From: Phenylobacterium sp.
GTDB taxonomy: Bacteria; Pseudomonadota; Alphaproteobacteria; Caulobacterales; Caulobacteraceae
Length of the DNA: 64,000 bases
Reading direction: 5' to 3'
Assembly: GCF_004799515.1 (NCBI RefSeq)
Contig: NZ_SSMX01000054.1
Span: 124,001 to 188,000, forward strand
The notes below the pieces were generated by a model. It had not been told where the DNA came from, searched no databases, and saw only the letters and a program-made list of their open reading frames with translations. The position numbers and the translations under genes were made by a program. Below are positions 48,909-57,512 of the stretch, piece by piece. Position 1 is the first letter of the stretch. Each line of letters begins with the position of its first letter.

Positions 48909-50699
48909 CTAGGCCTTTTCGGCCTCGGCCCTTTCCCCGTAGAGGTCGAGCTGCTGGCGCTCCAGCTCGTGGGCGTAGCGGCGGGCCACATAGGACTCGG
49001 CCAGCAGACCCAGCACATGCCGCTCGGCGTCGACCACGGCCAGCTCGTCGGCGTTCGATTCTTCGAAGATATGCATCACCGCCCCGATGTTCATGTCCGG
49101 CGACAGCGCCAGGCCCGCGTTCTTGGCCAGGGTCGCCACCGCCGCCTGCGGGTCCAGCCCCTCGGCGAAGGCGTCGGCGGTGACCAGCATGCCGGCGTAG
49201 CGGGCCTCTTCGTCCAGCAGGATCACCCGGGAGGTCGAGCCCAGCGGGAAACGCTGGCGGAAGGCCTCGATGCGGGTGGCCGCGGCGACGCTCTGCGCGT
49301 CGGGACGCATCATCCGCTCGGCGGTCAGGCTGCGCATCCAGCCGATGTCGCGGGCGCTGCGGATGGTCTCGCCGCGCAGGTGCAATCGCCAGGTGGAGAA
49401 GGAATAGCCGAACCGCTCGCGCACCACCGTGGATGCGATCAGGGCCGCGCAGAGGGCGGCCGCGGCGATGCCGAAGTCGCCGGTGGTCTCCAGCACCAGG
49501 AAGCTCATGGTCAGGGGTCCGCCGACGATGGAGACCGCGAGCGCGCCCATGCCCACCAGGGCGGCGTTCTCCGGCGACAGCTTCTCGGCGAGCGGCGTCA
49601 GGTCGGCCAGGCCCGCGTAGATCTGGCCCAGCAGAGACCCGAGGAACAGGGAGGCGAAGAACAGGCCGCCGCGGAAGCCGAACCCCAAGGACACCACCGA
49701 GGCGGTGGTCTTCAAGAGCAGGACCAGGGCCAGGATGGCCAATGGCATGCCGACCGCCAGGTCCAAATGCAGGGCGCCGTGCCCGGCCGAGAGGGTCTGC
49801 GGCGAGACGATGGCCAGGCCAGCCAGCAGGAAGCCGCCGATCATCGGCCTGAGCGCCTGCGGGATCGGCGAGCGGCGCACCAGTCGCTCGACGCCCGCCA
49901 CCAGGCGCATGATCGCCACGCCGACCAGGGCCGAGATCAGGCCCAGGCCGGAATAGAGGGCGTAGCCCACGATGTCGGGCGCCTTCTGGGTCTTGATCTC
50001 GATGGAATAGGGCAAGCCGCCGGCGCCCTTGGCGGCCAACACCGCCGTAAGGCAGGCGGCCGCCACCGGGGCGATGGCCGAGGGGGTGTAGGAGCCGATG
50101 ACGATCTCGAAGGCGTAGAAGGCGCCGGTGAGCGGCGCCCCGAACGCCGCCCCGATCGCCGCGCCGGCGCCCGCGCCCACCAGGATGCGCATGTCATGGC
50201 GGCGCACCTTCAACCGCCCGCCCGCGAAGGACGCCGCCGCCCCGCCGGCCTGGGCGTAGGCCGCCTCAAGTCCCACGGAGGCGCCGACCCCGTTCGACAG
50301 CATGGTCTGGATGCAGACGATGGCGCTGTCGGCCAGGCCCAGCACCCCGCCGTAGAGGGCGTTGGCCTCCACCACGTCCACCAGGCCGCCGGCGCGCCGG
50401 CGCGAGACGAACCAGCTGAACACCCCCAGCGCGAGACCGCCGACCGGCAGCCAGAGCGCCCTCAGCGGGGAAATCCGCGCAACCGCGCTCAGGTGGTCGG
50501 CGTCGCCGATGTGGTAGAGCAGGCTCTGCAGCCCGTGCGCGACCCGGCTCTGGAACACCGCGAGCAGGCCCGCCGCCGCGCCCACCGCCACGGACAGCAT
50601 GATCAGCCACAGCTCGCTGGTGCGCAGCCGCCGGCGCACCGCGCCCATCACCCGCAACGGCCATCGCCTGGGCGGCGACAGGAAGGAAACGTCGATCAT
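48909..50699 (-). CDS. CLC-family chloride channel/transporter with CBS domains
   Basis: A 596-residue membrane protein with about ten hydrophobic helices and CLC anion-site motifs GASVGLEAAYAQAGG, GAGAGAAIGAAFGAPLTGAF and GFRGGLFFASLFLGSLLG, followed by a cytoplasmic part with two CBS-like segments (from about residue 445, AERMMRPDAQSVAAATRIEA, to LAVVDAERHVLGLLAESYVA). The glutamate gate position (GLE) is retained, suggesting anion/proton exchange. Start at ATG 50699. Confidence 0.9.
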   Translation of the reverse strand: MIDVSFLSPPRRWPLRVMGAVRRRLRTSELWLIMLSVAVGAAAGLLAVFQSRVAHGLQSLLYHIGDADHLSAVARISPLRALWLPVGGLALGVFSWFVSRRRAGGLVDVVEANALYGGVLGLADSAIVCIQTMLSNGVGASVGLEAAYAQAGGAAASFAGGRLKVRRHDMRILVGAGAGAAIGAAFGAPLTGAFYAFEIVIGSYTPSAIAPVAAACLTAVLAAKGAGGLPYSIEIKTQKAPDIVGYALYSGLGLISALVGVAIMRLVAGVERLVRRSPIPQALRPMIGGFLLAGLAIVSPQTLSAGHGALHLDLAVGMPLAILALVLLLKTTASVVSLGFGFRGGLFFASLFLGSLLGQIYAGLADLTPLAEKLSPENAALVGMGALAVSIVGGPLTMSFLVLETTGDFGIAAAALCAALIASTVVRERFGYSFSTWRLHLRGETIRSARDIGWMRSLTAERMMRPDAQSVAAATRIEAFRQRFPLGSTSRVILLDEEARYAGMLVTADAFAEGLDPQAAVATLAKNAGLALSPDMNIGAVMHIFEESNADELAVVDAERHVLGLLAESYVARRYAHELERQQLDLYGERAEAEKA

Positions 50700-50826
50700 C
50701 GCGGCTCCCGGCCCCCGGTATGGCCGCCCAGGCCGCAAAATTGAAGCGGCTTTGGCTGCTTGCCTTGGCTGGCGGCCCCGGCCACAACCCTGGCCAGCAC
50801 ACCGGACAGCGAAGGGAGACGCATCC

Positions 50827-51654
50827 GTGGCCGAAGACTACCAGATGCCCAAGGGCGAGCTCATGCACGGCAAGCGCGGGGTGATCACCGGGGTCGCCAA
50901 CCACCAGTCCATCGCCTGGGGCATCGCCTGCCAACTGGCCGCCCAGGGCGCGGAGATCGCCTTCCTGCACCTGCCCGGCATGGAGCGCCGCGTCGAGCCG
51001 CTGGCCGACAGCATCGGGGTCAAGGTGCTCGCGCCCGTCGACGTCACCGACGACGCGGCGATGGATGAGGCCTTCGCGGTGGTCGAGAAGGCCTTCGGCC
51101 AGATCGACTTCTTCCTCCACGCCATCGCCTTCGCCAACAAGGACGAGCTGAAGGGCAGCTTCGTGGAGAACACCACCCGCGAGGGCTTCCTGCGGGCCAT
51201 GGACATCTCGGCCTTCAGCTTTGTGGACTGCGCCCGGCGCGCCGCGGCGCTGATGCCGGAGACCGGCGGCTCGATCCTCACCTTGACCTACATGGGCTCG
51301 GAGCGGGCGATCCCGAACTACAACACCATGGGCGTGGCCAAGGCGGCGCTGGAGGCGGCGGTGCGCTACGCCGCCCGTGACCTCGGCCCCAGGGGCATCC
51401 GGGTCAACGCGCTGTCGCCGGGGGCGATGAAGACCCTGTCGCTGGCCGGGATCTCCGGCGGGCGCGGCATGCTGGCCAAGGGTCGGGCGCTGTCAGCCAT
51501 GCAGGAAGACACCGCCATGGAAGGCGTCGCGGGCGCGGCGCTGTGGCTGCTGTCGGACCTCGGCCTTTCGACCACCGGCGAGGTGATCCACGTCGACGCC
51601 GGCTTCCACATCATGGGCTTCCGCGAGGACGAGGCCCCGGCCGGGGAAGGCTGA
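50827..51654 (+). CDS. fabI: Enoyl-ACP reductase I
   Basis: Last reduction of fatty-acid elongation. The 275-residue SDR protein has KRGVITGVANHQSIAWGIAC (FabI-type cofactor site) and the catalytic Tyr-x6-Lys in YNTMGVAKAALEAAVRY. I choose the GTG at 50827 because GGGAGA lies 9 bases upstream. The next gene starts 5 bases after the stop. Confidence 0.95.
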   Translation: MAEDYQMPKGELMHGKRGVITGVANHQSIAWGIACQLAAQGAEIAFLHLPGMERRVEPLADSIGVKVLAPVDVTDDAAMDEAFAVVEKAFGQIDFFLHAIAFANKDELKGSFVENTTREGFLRAMDISAFSFVDCARRAAALMPETGGSILTLTYMGSERAIPNYNTMGVAKAALEAAVRYAARDLGPRGIRVNALSPGAMKTLSLAGISGGRGMLAKGRALSAMQEDTAMEGVAGAALWLLSDLGLSTTGEVIHVDAGFHIMGFREDEAPAGEG

Positions 51655-51659
51655 GCCCC

Positions 51660-52928
51660 ATGGCCGTCGCTGGCGACACGCCTAAGGACATCGACGTCAT
51701 CATCGCCGGCGCCGGCATCGCCGGTGCGACCCTGGCGCTGGCGCTCAACCAGGCCGGCCTCAAGCCGGTGCTGATCGATCCGGTGGTGTTCGACGCCCAG
51801 GTGGCGCCGACGTTCGACGGCCGCGCCTCGGCCATCGCCTACGCGGCGTTCCGCCAGTGGCGGGCGCTGGGGGTCGGCGAGGCGCTCCAGCCCCACGCCC
51901 AGCGGATCGAGCAGATCCTGGTCACCGACGGCAAGACGCCGGGGGCCGCGGCGCGCGGCGGGCCGGGGCCGTTCTTCCTGCGCTTCGATTCCGCCGAGAT
52001 CGCCGACAGCTCAGACGGCGAGCCTCTGGGCTACCTGCTGGAGAACCGCCACATCCGCGCGGCCCTGGCCAAGGCGGTGATGGACGCCGGCATCCCGGTG
52101 CTGGCCCCGGCCAAGGTCGCCAAGGCCGAGTTCGGGCCGCGCGAAGCGCTCGTGACCCTGGCCGACAGCCGGACCTTGCGCGCGCCGGTGGCGGTGGGCG
52201 CGGAGGGCCGCGGCTCGGTGATCCGCACCGAGGCCGGGATCGGCGCGGTCGGCTGGGACTATCCGCAGACCGGCGTGGTGGCGACCGTGCGGATGGAACG
52301 CCCTCACGAGGGCGTGGCGCACGAGTACTTCCTGCCGGGCGGGCCCTTCGCCATCCTGCCGCTCACCGACAACCGCGCGAGCCTGGTCTGGACCGAGAGC
52401 CGGGCGCGCGGCGCGGCGCTCAAAGCCGCCCGGCCGGAGATCTTCCAGGCCCACCTCGACCGCCGCTTCGGCGACTTCCTCGGTGAGATCCGCGTCGAAG
52501 GCCCGGTCTTCACCTATCCGCTCAGCCTGCAGCTCTCCGAGCGCCTGGTCGCCCCGCGCGCGGCCCTGCTGGGCGACGCGGCCCATGGGATCCATCCGAT
52601 CGCCGGGCAGGGCCTGAACCTGGGCCTTAAGGGCGCGGCCGCCCTCGCCGAGACCCTCGTCGAGGCCCAGCGGCTGGGCGAGGACATCGGTTCGGAGGCG
52701 GTGCTGGAGCGCTATGCCGCCTGGCGGCGGCTCGACACCGTCAGCATCTCCTTGGCCGCCGACGCCTTCGTGCGCCTGTTCTCCAACGACAACCCGGCGC
52801 TCCGTCTGGCCCGCGGCCTCGGCATGGCGGCGGTGAACCGGATCGGCCCAGCGCGGCGGTTCTTCATGACCGAGGCCGGCGGCGCGATGGGGGATTTGCC
52901 GCGGTTGCTGCGGGGCGAGGCGCTTTAG
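51660..52928 (+). CDS. FAD-dependent hydroxylase, UbiH/UbiF/UbiL type
   Basis: Aromatic-ring hydroxylase of ubiquinone synthesis. The 422-residue protein has the FAD loop DVIIAGAGIAGATLALALNQ, FDGRASAIAYAAFRQW, and the second FAD motif ALLGDAAHGIHPIAGQGLNL followed by GLKGAAALAETL. The particular ring position cannot be assigned by eye. Only 5 bases from fabI. Confidence 0.92.
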   Translation: MAVAGDTPKDIDVIIAGAGIAGATLALALNQAGLKPVLIDPVVFDAQVAPTFDGRASAIAYAAFRQWRALGVGEALQPHAQRIEQILVTDGKTPGAAARGGPGPFFLRFDSAEIADSSDGEPLGYLLENRHIRAALAKAVMDAGIPVLAPAKVAKAEFGPREALVTLADSRTLRAPVAVGAEGRGSVIRTEAGIGAVGWDYPQTGVVATVRMERPHEGVAHEYFLPGGPFAILPLTDNRASLVWTESRARGAALKAARPEIFQAHLDRRFGDFLGEIRVEGPVFTYPLSLQLSERLVAPRAALLGDAAHGIHPIAGQGLNLGLKGAAALAETLVEAQRLGEDIGSEAVLERYAAWRRLDTVSISLAADAFVRLFSNDNPALRLARGLGMAAVNRIGPARRFFMTEAGGAMGDLPRLLRGEAL

Positions 52929-53167
52929 TGGAGAACGTCTGCCATCTCGTCGTCTATGACTACGGCGCGGGCGGTGTTTGGGCTGTCGTCGCCGCCAGGA
53001 GCGCTGCGGAGGTCGTCCGTAGATATCCCAGTCTGAAGGTGATCGCGGATCGGCCAGTTTGGCTGACTGATGAATTGTATGCGGGCTTGCCCCGGTACGA
53101 TCTCGATGCCGCTCCCGATGATTTTCTTCGGGCGCTGCAAGACGAACGTAAACACCCCAGCCCCTAA
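52928..53167 (+). CDS. Small hypothetical protein, 79 residues
   Basis: A GTG start shares the final base of the upstream hydroxylase stop. The sequence VCHLVVYDYGAGGVWAVVAA, followed by VVRRYPSLKVIADRPVWLTD, looks like a compact alpha/beta protein that I believe belongs to a recurring family of small uncharacterised proteins, but I cannot name it. Codon use is noticeably less GC-rich than in the neighbours, which suggests a separate origin. Confidence 0.6.
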   Translation: MENVCHLVVYDYGAGGVWAVVAARSAAEVVRRYPSLKVIADRPVWLTDELYAGLPRYDLDAAPDDFLRALQDERKHPSP

Positions 53168-53186
53168 ATCCACGGCGGCCAAAATG

Positions 53187-53306
53187 GCTTGGGCTTCGGG
53201 TCTGCTCAAGGACGCGCCTGCGGCGCGCCGCCCCGCGGCGAGGGCGAAGCCCTCGTCCTTGACCAGCCCCGCAGCCCAAGCTGCAATCTCGCCATGAGGT
53301 TTAAGG
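53187..53306. repeat. Long inverted repeat, copy 2 of the dispersed structured element
   Basis: Arms 53187-53213 and 53255-53280 pair imperfectly (CTTGGGCT and TCAAGGAC blocks match their complements). The right flank GCCATGAGGTTTAAGG (53291-53306) repeats that of the element at 1798-1927 with one change. Together with the next entry it fills most of the 514-base gene-free stretch 53168-53681. Confidence 0.6.
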
Positions 53307-53354
53307 GGGAAACCATCCTGACAGATGGATCGAAACCCACCCGTTCTCTTCCGT

Positions 53355-53470
53355 CATGGCCGGGCTTGTCTCGGCCATCCATAGACGCAGGCGCCTCAGG
53401 CCTATTCGGGCATAACCGCGGCAACTCTCGGAACTCGGCGCTTATGGATCCCCGGCACAAGGCCGGGGAT
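53355..53470. repeat. Dispersed palindromes (GGATCCATA family)
   Basis: CATCCATAGACGC (near 53374) and, inverted, GCGCTTATGGATCC flank a segment ending in the hairpin ATCCCCGGC-ACAAG-GCCGGGGAT (53448-53470). The same GGATCCATAGACGC word follows the first hairpin behind ftsK. The rest of the gap, 53471-53681, shows no gene or clear signal. Confidence 0.55.
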
Positions 53471-53681
53471 GACGATCTATGAGGATGATCGCCAACTCAG
53501 CCGCACGGCCGAGGAATCAGTGAGCGGCGAGGTGGCGCCGCCTCGCCGCTCTGGGAAGGTCGCCTTAGCCGAGAGCCCCCGGTTCGGCTCCACAACCCGC
53601 TCCGCACGTTACTCGGACTCGAATAGCAATGATATGTGAATCTTTGCCCGGGGGTCTTTATCTGCGCCGCGCGCCGTGCGG

Positions 53682-54182
53682 CTATTCCGTCGCCCGGGTG
53701 AACTTCGACGCCAGGACGCACTTCGGCTGGTCCCTGTGCACCGCCACCGTCGCCGGCTGGGCGACCCCGGTGTTGAAGTAGAAGGTCCCCTTCGGCGAGC
53801 TCACCGTCAGCACCGTGGGGTTGGTGAACTGGCAGATCTTGTCGACGCTGAAGCCCACGCCGCCCTTGTCGTGCACATCCGAGCAGGAGGCGTCGCCGGA
53901 CCAGCGGCCGAGCGTCGTGCCGTCGTAGTCGAAGGTCGAGCGCGTTTTGAAGTGGCCGGCGGCCCACTGGTCGGCGGAAAGCCGCGGGCAGGGCGGGCCC
54001 TGGATGTCCCAGGCCTTGGCCGTGGCGATGTCGGCGTTGCGGCCGCGGATGTAGTTCCAGGTGAAGAGGCCGGTCCCGAGGGTGACGACGAGCACCGCGC
54101 CGATCACATGCGCCATGCCGTAGCGGCGCACGGCGCCGTAGTCGCGGGGCTTGGCGGCGGTTCCCTGGTCCTTAATCGGCAT
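53682..54182 (-). CDS. Hypothetical membrane-anchored protein, 166 residues
   Basis: One membrane helix near residues 22-42 (GMAHVIGAVLVVTLGTGLFT) follows a short basic N-terminus. The outer domain has four cysteines (CPRLSADQ, CSDVHDKGG, CQFTNPTVLTV, CVLASKFTR) that may form disulfides. No family is recognised. Its start overlaps the end of the Trm112-like gene by 11 bases. Confidence 0.75.
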   Translation of the reverse strand: MPIKDQGTAAKPRDYGAVRRYGMAHVIGAVLVVTLGTGLFTWNYIRGRNADIATAKAWDIQGPPCPRLSADQWAAGHFKTRSTFDYDGTTLGRWSGDASCSDVHDKGGVGFSVDKICQFTNPTVLTVSSPKGTFYFNTGVAQPATVAVHRDQPKCVLASKFTRATE

Positions 54183-54390
54183 CCGTCAGCTCGCGGGCCT
54201 CTTCCGGCAGCATGATCGGCACACCGTCGCGGATCGGATAGGCCAGGCGCGCGGAGCGGCTGATCAGCTCGCCCTTGTCGCGGGCGTATTCCAGCGGCCC
54301 GTGGGTCACCGGACAGACCAGTATCTCCAGGAGGCGCGGATCGACATCGTCTTGGGTCGGGGCGTTGTCTGTGCGGGAAATGTCGCTCAT
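54172..54390 (-). CDS. Trm112-family protein
   Basis: A 72-residue protein whose core VDPRLLEILVCPVTHGPLEY and LAYPIRDGVPIMLPEEAREL is the bacterial Trm112/YcaR pattern. It has a single cysteine, so the zinc ribbon of the eukaryotic protein is lost, as usual in this bacterial subgroup. Lies downstream of the LON-domain gene, with 12 bases between. Confidence 0.9.
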   Translation of the reverse strand: MSDISRTDNAPTQDDVDPRLLEILVCPVTHGPLEYARDKGELISRSARLAYPIRDGVPIMLPEEARELTDAD

Positions 54391-54402
54391 GGGCGCGCAG
54401 TC

Positions 54403-55065
54403 CTACTGCACGGAAGGACCGGCGTCATCGCCGTCGTCGAGCCCGTCGATCTCCAGGAGGGTCGAAAGCGTCTCGAACCGGCCGGTGAGGGTCGGCGCCT
54501 CCAAAAGCGCCTGTTTCTCCGCCGGTTCGAAGGGCAGGCCCATGGCCAGGGAATTGACCAGGGCCTCCAGCGGCGCGGTCTGGGCGGTCTCCCAGTCGAT
54601 ATCGAGCTCGCGGCGGTTCAGGTAGCGCTTCAGGGCCTTGGCGAAGCGGGTGCGCGCGGCCTCCGGCGCCTGGGTGGTCTCGTCCTCGGTCAGGTCGGCC
54701 TCGAAGCGGTCGTAGCGGGCGCGCAGCTGGCGGTAGGGTGTCGGGATGACCAGCTCCTCGCCCGCGTCGAAGCGGCAGACGCCGGTGAGCGTGATCAGGT
54801 AGCGGCCGTCCGAGGTCTCAGCGTAGCTGGTCACGCGGCCGGTGCAGCCGACCTTGACCAGCTTGGGCCGCATGCGGTCGCCGCCGGCCCGGGTCTGGAT
54901 CATGCCCACGATGCGGTCGCCGGCCATGACGTCGTCGATCATGTTGAGGTAGCGCGGCTCGAAGATCTGCAGGGGCAGGTCGCCGCCGGGCAGCAGCAGC
55001 GCGCCGTCCAGCGGGAAGACCGGGATCATCTGCGGCAGGTCGGCCGTGCGGCGATAGGCCGGCAT
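54403..55065 (-). CDS. LON substrate-binding domain protein
   Basis: A 220-residue protein consisting of the N-terminal domain of Lon protease without ATPase or protease: IPVFPLDGALLLPGGDLPLQ and IFEPRYLNMIDDVMAGDRIV, then GCTGRVTSYAETSDGRYLI. Such stand-alone domains are frequent in alphaproteobacteria, often next to the thioredoxin-TPR gene as here, and may be substrate adaptors. Confidence 0.92.
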   Translation of the reverse strand: MPAYRRTADLPQMIPVFPLDGALLLPGGDLPLQIFEPRYLNMIDDVMAGDRIVGMIQTRAGGDRMRPKLVKVGCTGRVTSYAETSDGRYLITLTGVCRFDAGEELVIPTPYRQLRARYDRFEADLTEDETTQAPEAARTRFAKALKRYLNRRELDIDWETAQTAPLEALVNSLAMGLPFEPAEKQALLEAPTLTGRFETLSTLLEIDGLDDGDDAGPSVQ

Positions 55066-55085
55066 GGATGGGCTCCGGGGCGGGC

Positions 55086-56000
55086 TCAGCTGAACAGGAT
55101 CGCCGACAGGCGCCGGCGGCCGTTGCGGGAAATCTCCGACATCTGGCCCGCCGCCTCGAAGACGGTGAGCAGCTGCTTGCGGGCCGCCTCGTCGTTCCAG
55201 GCGCGGTCCTTCTCGATGATCGTCAGCAGCTCGGCGGCGGCGGCCTCCAGCCGGTGCGCGCCGGCCAGCGCCTTGGCGAGTTCGAACCGGGCCTCGTGGT
55301 CGTCGGGGTTGGCGGCCAGGCGGGCCTCGAAGGCGGCGGTCTCCGAGGGCGCCTCGGCGGCCAGGGCCAGGGCGGCGCGCACGCTGTCGAGGTCGGGGTC
55401 CTTGGCGCCCGGCGGGGCCATCGCCAGGATCTCGCCGGCCCGCTCGGCGTCGCCGGAGGCCAGGTAGACCTTGGCCAGGCCGCCCAGGGCCTTCACGTTC
55501 TCCGGATCGGCCTGCAACACCTGGGCGTAGGCCTGCGCGGCGCCGCCCATGTCGCCCAGCTCCAGGGCGTCCTTGGCCAGCGCCAGCATCTCGTCGAGGG
55601 GCGAGGGCCCGCCCTTGCCCATCTTCGCCAGCTTGTCGACGAAGGCCTTCACCTGGCTGTCGGGCAGGGCGCCCATGAAGCCGTCCACCGGCCGGCCGTC
55701 GACGAAGGCGAACACCGCCGGGATCGACTGCACCCGCAGCTGGCCCGCATAGGCCGGGTTCGCGTCGATATCGACCTTGACCAGCTTCACCGCGCCCTTG
55801 GCCGCGGCGACCGCCTTCTCCAGGGCCGGACCCAGCTGGCGGCACGGGCCGCACCAGGTCGCCCAGAAGTCGACGATCACCGGGACCTCGCGCGAGGCGT
55901 CCAGCACGTCGGCGGCGAAACTCGCGTCGGTGGCGTCCTTGATGATGTCTCCGGAAGGCTTTCCGGGCGTCTTTCCGGCGGTTTCCCCGATCAGGCTCAT
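55086..56000 (-). CDS. Thioredoxin-TPR co-chaperone (YbbN/CnoX-like)
   Basis: A 304-residue protein with an N-terminal thioredoxin domain (VIVDFWATWCGPCRQLGPAL, with an intact CGPC) and C-terminal tetratricopeptide-like helices. E. coli CnoX carries a SxxC site and is a holdase; this protein keeps two cysteines and may still be an oxidoreductase. Its start overlaps the stop of the deacylase gene upstream by 4 bases. Confidence 0.9.
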   Translation of the reverse strand: MSLIGETAGKTPGKPSGDIIKDATDASFAADVLDASREVPVIVDFWATWCGPCRQLGPALEKAVAAAKGAVKLVKVDIDANPAYAGQLRVQSIPAVFAFVDGRPVDGFMGALPDSQVKAFVDKLAKMGKGGPSPLDEMLALAKDALELGDMGGAAQAYAQVLQADPENVKALGGLAKVYLASGDAERAGEILAMAPPGAKDPDLDSVRAALALAAEAPSETAAFEARLAANPDDHEARFELAKALAGAHRLEAAAAELLTIIEKDRAWNDEAARKQLLTVFEAAGQMSEISRNGRRRLSAILFS

Positions 56001-56575
56001 GGGGCGGATCCTCGAACTGTGTCCTCAGGGAACGTTTCGCCGGGAAGATGGTCCCGCGGCGCGGCGGGTTCAACGACCGTCATGGCCGCGAAGTCCACGA
56101 TCAGCGGCGTCACGCCCACGGCGGCCAGGAAGCTGCGGAAGCCGGCCTGATCGACGCCGGTGGTGGCGGTGTTGGTCAAGGGGTGGAAGTTCACCCGCCC
56201 GGCCTCGGCCAGCGTCCGGTCCAGGACGAAGCGCACCCGGTGCGCGTCGGCGTCATTGATCAGGGCGAAGGCGGTGACCGAGCCCGGCGTCACGCCCAGC
56301 GTCGCTTCCATCAGCTCGGCGCTGCCGAACGACAGGCGCGCCGAGCCGATCACGGTGTGCAGGCGCTTCAGGTCGATCGCCGTGCGGTCGGCCGCCGAGA
56401 TCAGCCACAGCTGGCCCTTCGCGTCCTTCAGGAACAGGTTCTTGGTGTGGGCGCCGGGGATGGCCGCCTTGATGTCCTCGCCCTCGCCGACCCGGAACAC
56501 CGCGGGATGCTCGACGGTGTCGTGCGCCACACCCAGGCGGTCCAAGAGGGCGATCAGGTCGGGCCGGGAGGGCAT
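55997..56575 (-). CDS. Prolyl-tRNA editing deacylase (YbaK/ProXp-like)
   Basis: A 192-residue protein of the INS/YbaK superfamily that hydrolyses mischarged tRNAPro or related tRNAs. Blocks are EHPAVFRVGEGEDIKAAIPG, HTKNLFLKDAKGQLWLISA and GSVTAFALINDADAHRVRFV followed by FHPLTNTATTGV. The pattern fits the free-standing PrdX/ProXp-ala group. Confidence 0.9.
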   Translation of the reverse strand: MPSRPDLIALLDRLGVAHDTVEHPAVFRVGEGEDIKAAIPGAHTKNLFLKDAKGQLWLISAADRTAIDLKRLHTVIGSARLSFGSAELMEATLGVTPGSVTAFALINDADAHRVRFVLDRTLAEAGRVNFHPLTNTATTGVDQAGFRSFLAAVGVTPLIVDFAAMTVVEPAAPRDHLPGETFPEDTVRGSAP

Positions 56576-56681
56576 GGCCCTTGGTTTGCACGAGGCGGGT
56601 GCGGCCGCAAACCCTGTGTGCCGTTTTGCATCACTCGCCGAGCGCGTTCGCCGCGGCCGGCAAACTGGGAAGTCTGGACCG

Positions 56682-57368
56682 ATGAAGCTTCGCCTCCTCG
56701 CCCTGGCCGCGTCCGCGGCCGTCGCCCTGGCCGCCGCCTCGTCGGCATCCGCGGCCGACTACGCCATCACCACCGTCGCCGGTGACCACGTCACCGATCC
56801 GCTGATCACCGACTTCAACAGCAACTCGAGCGGCGCCATCACCGACCTGGCCGCGGGCTACACCTTCAACCAGGGCCCCGGCGGCCTGGCCTTCACCCGC
56901 GATGGCGGCCTGGGCCTCCTGTCCGGCGTCAGCGCCCCGCCGCCGGCCGACAACGGCGTTTCCGGAGCCTTTTACGAGACGGTCACCACCGGCGGCGCCG
57001 CCACCCTGACCGCCAAGACCCCGCTGGACTACTTCCAGTTCTACATGGGCTCGCCGGACGACTACAATCAGATCGAGTTCACCTTCGCCAACCCGGCCCT
57101 CTCGCCGCTGATCCTCACCGGCACGCAGATCTGGGGCGGCTCGCCCGACGGCAACGGCGACCAGTCGCAAGGCTTCACCGTCAGCTATCACTTCGACGCG
57201 CCGGTCTCCTCGGTGACCTTCACCTCGACCGGCAACTCCTTCGAGTTCGACAAGCTGGCCGGCAGCGTGCCGGAACCGGCCTCCTGGGCCCTGATGATCC
57301 TGGGCTTCGGCGGCGCGGGCGCGGCTCTGCGCAGCCGTCGCCGTCTGGTCCCGGCCGCCGCCGCCTAA
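56682..57368 (+). CDS. PEPxxWA-CTERM secreted protein (paralogue 1)
   Basis: A 228-residue exported protein: signal peptide to about residue 24 (ASSASA), a beta-rich body with FQFYMGSPDDYNQIEF and a C-terminal sorting signal: VPEPASWALM, hydrophobic helix, then RSRRR. This signal directs processing by an exosortase (not in the window). It is a clear paralogue of the protein at 60020. A strong terminator follows. Confidence 0.9.
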   Translation: MKLRLLALAASAAVALAAASSASAADYAITTVAGDHVTDPLITDFNSNSSGAITDLAAGYTFNQGPGGLAFTRDGGLGLLSGVSAPPPADNGVSGAFYETVTTGGAATLTAKTPLDYFQFYMGSPDDYNQIEFTFANPALSPLILTGTQIWGGSPDGNGDQSQGFTVSYHFDAPVSSVTFTSTGNSFEFDKLAGSVPEPASWALMILGFGGAGAALRSRRRLVPAAAA

Positions 57369-57396
57369 GCGGCCGACAGGCCTTTAAGACGACAGG

Positions 57397-57427
57397 CCCC
57401 AGCCGCCTTCGGGCGGCTGGGGTTTTT
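57397..57427 (+). terminator. Rho-independent terminator
   Basis: CCCCAGCCGCC (57397-57407) pairs with GGCGGCTGGGG (57412-57422) around TTCG, followed by TTTTT. Ends the first PEP-CTERM gene. Confidence 0.93.
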
Positions 57428-57512
57428 CGTGTTCCGGGCAATGCTGGACGCCGGCGCCGCCCGCTGCTTTAGCTCGCTGCGGGATCCCTTAAGCGAGGCC
57501 GCCGAGCGTCCG

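Noticed and set aside
48894..50744. Long plus-strand frame opposite the CLC channel gene
   Set aside because: Composition is Gln/Arg/His-rich shadow sequence; the minus-strand protein has clear membrane helices and CLC motifs.
52925..53209. Minus-strand frame of 94 codons opposite the 79-residue gene
   Set aside because: No start signal and less protein-like than the plus-strand frame, which begins at the preceding stop codon.
53540..53620. tRNA-like stretch (GGTTCGGCTCC reminiscent of a T arm)
   Set aside because: No acceptor, D or anticodon stems can be paired around it.
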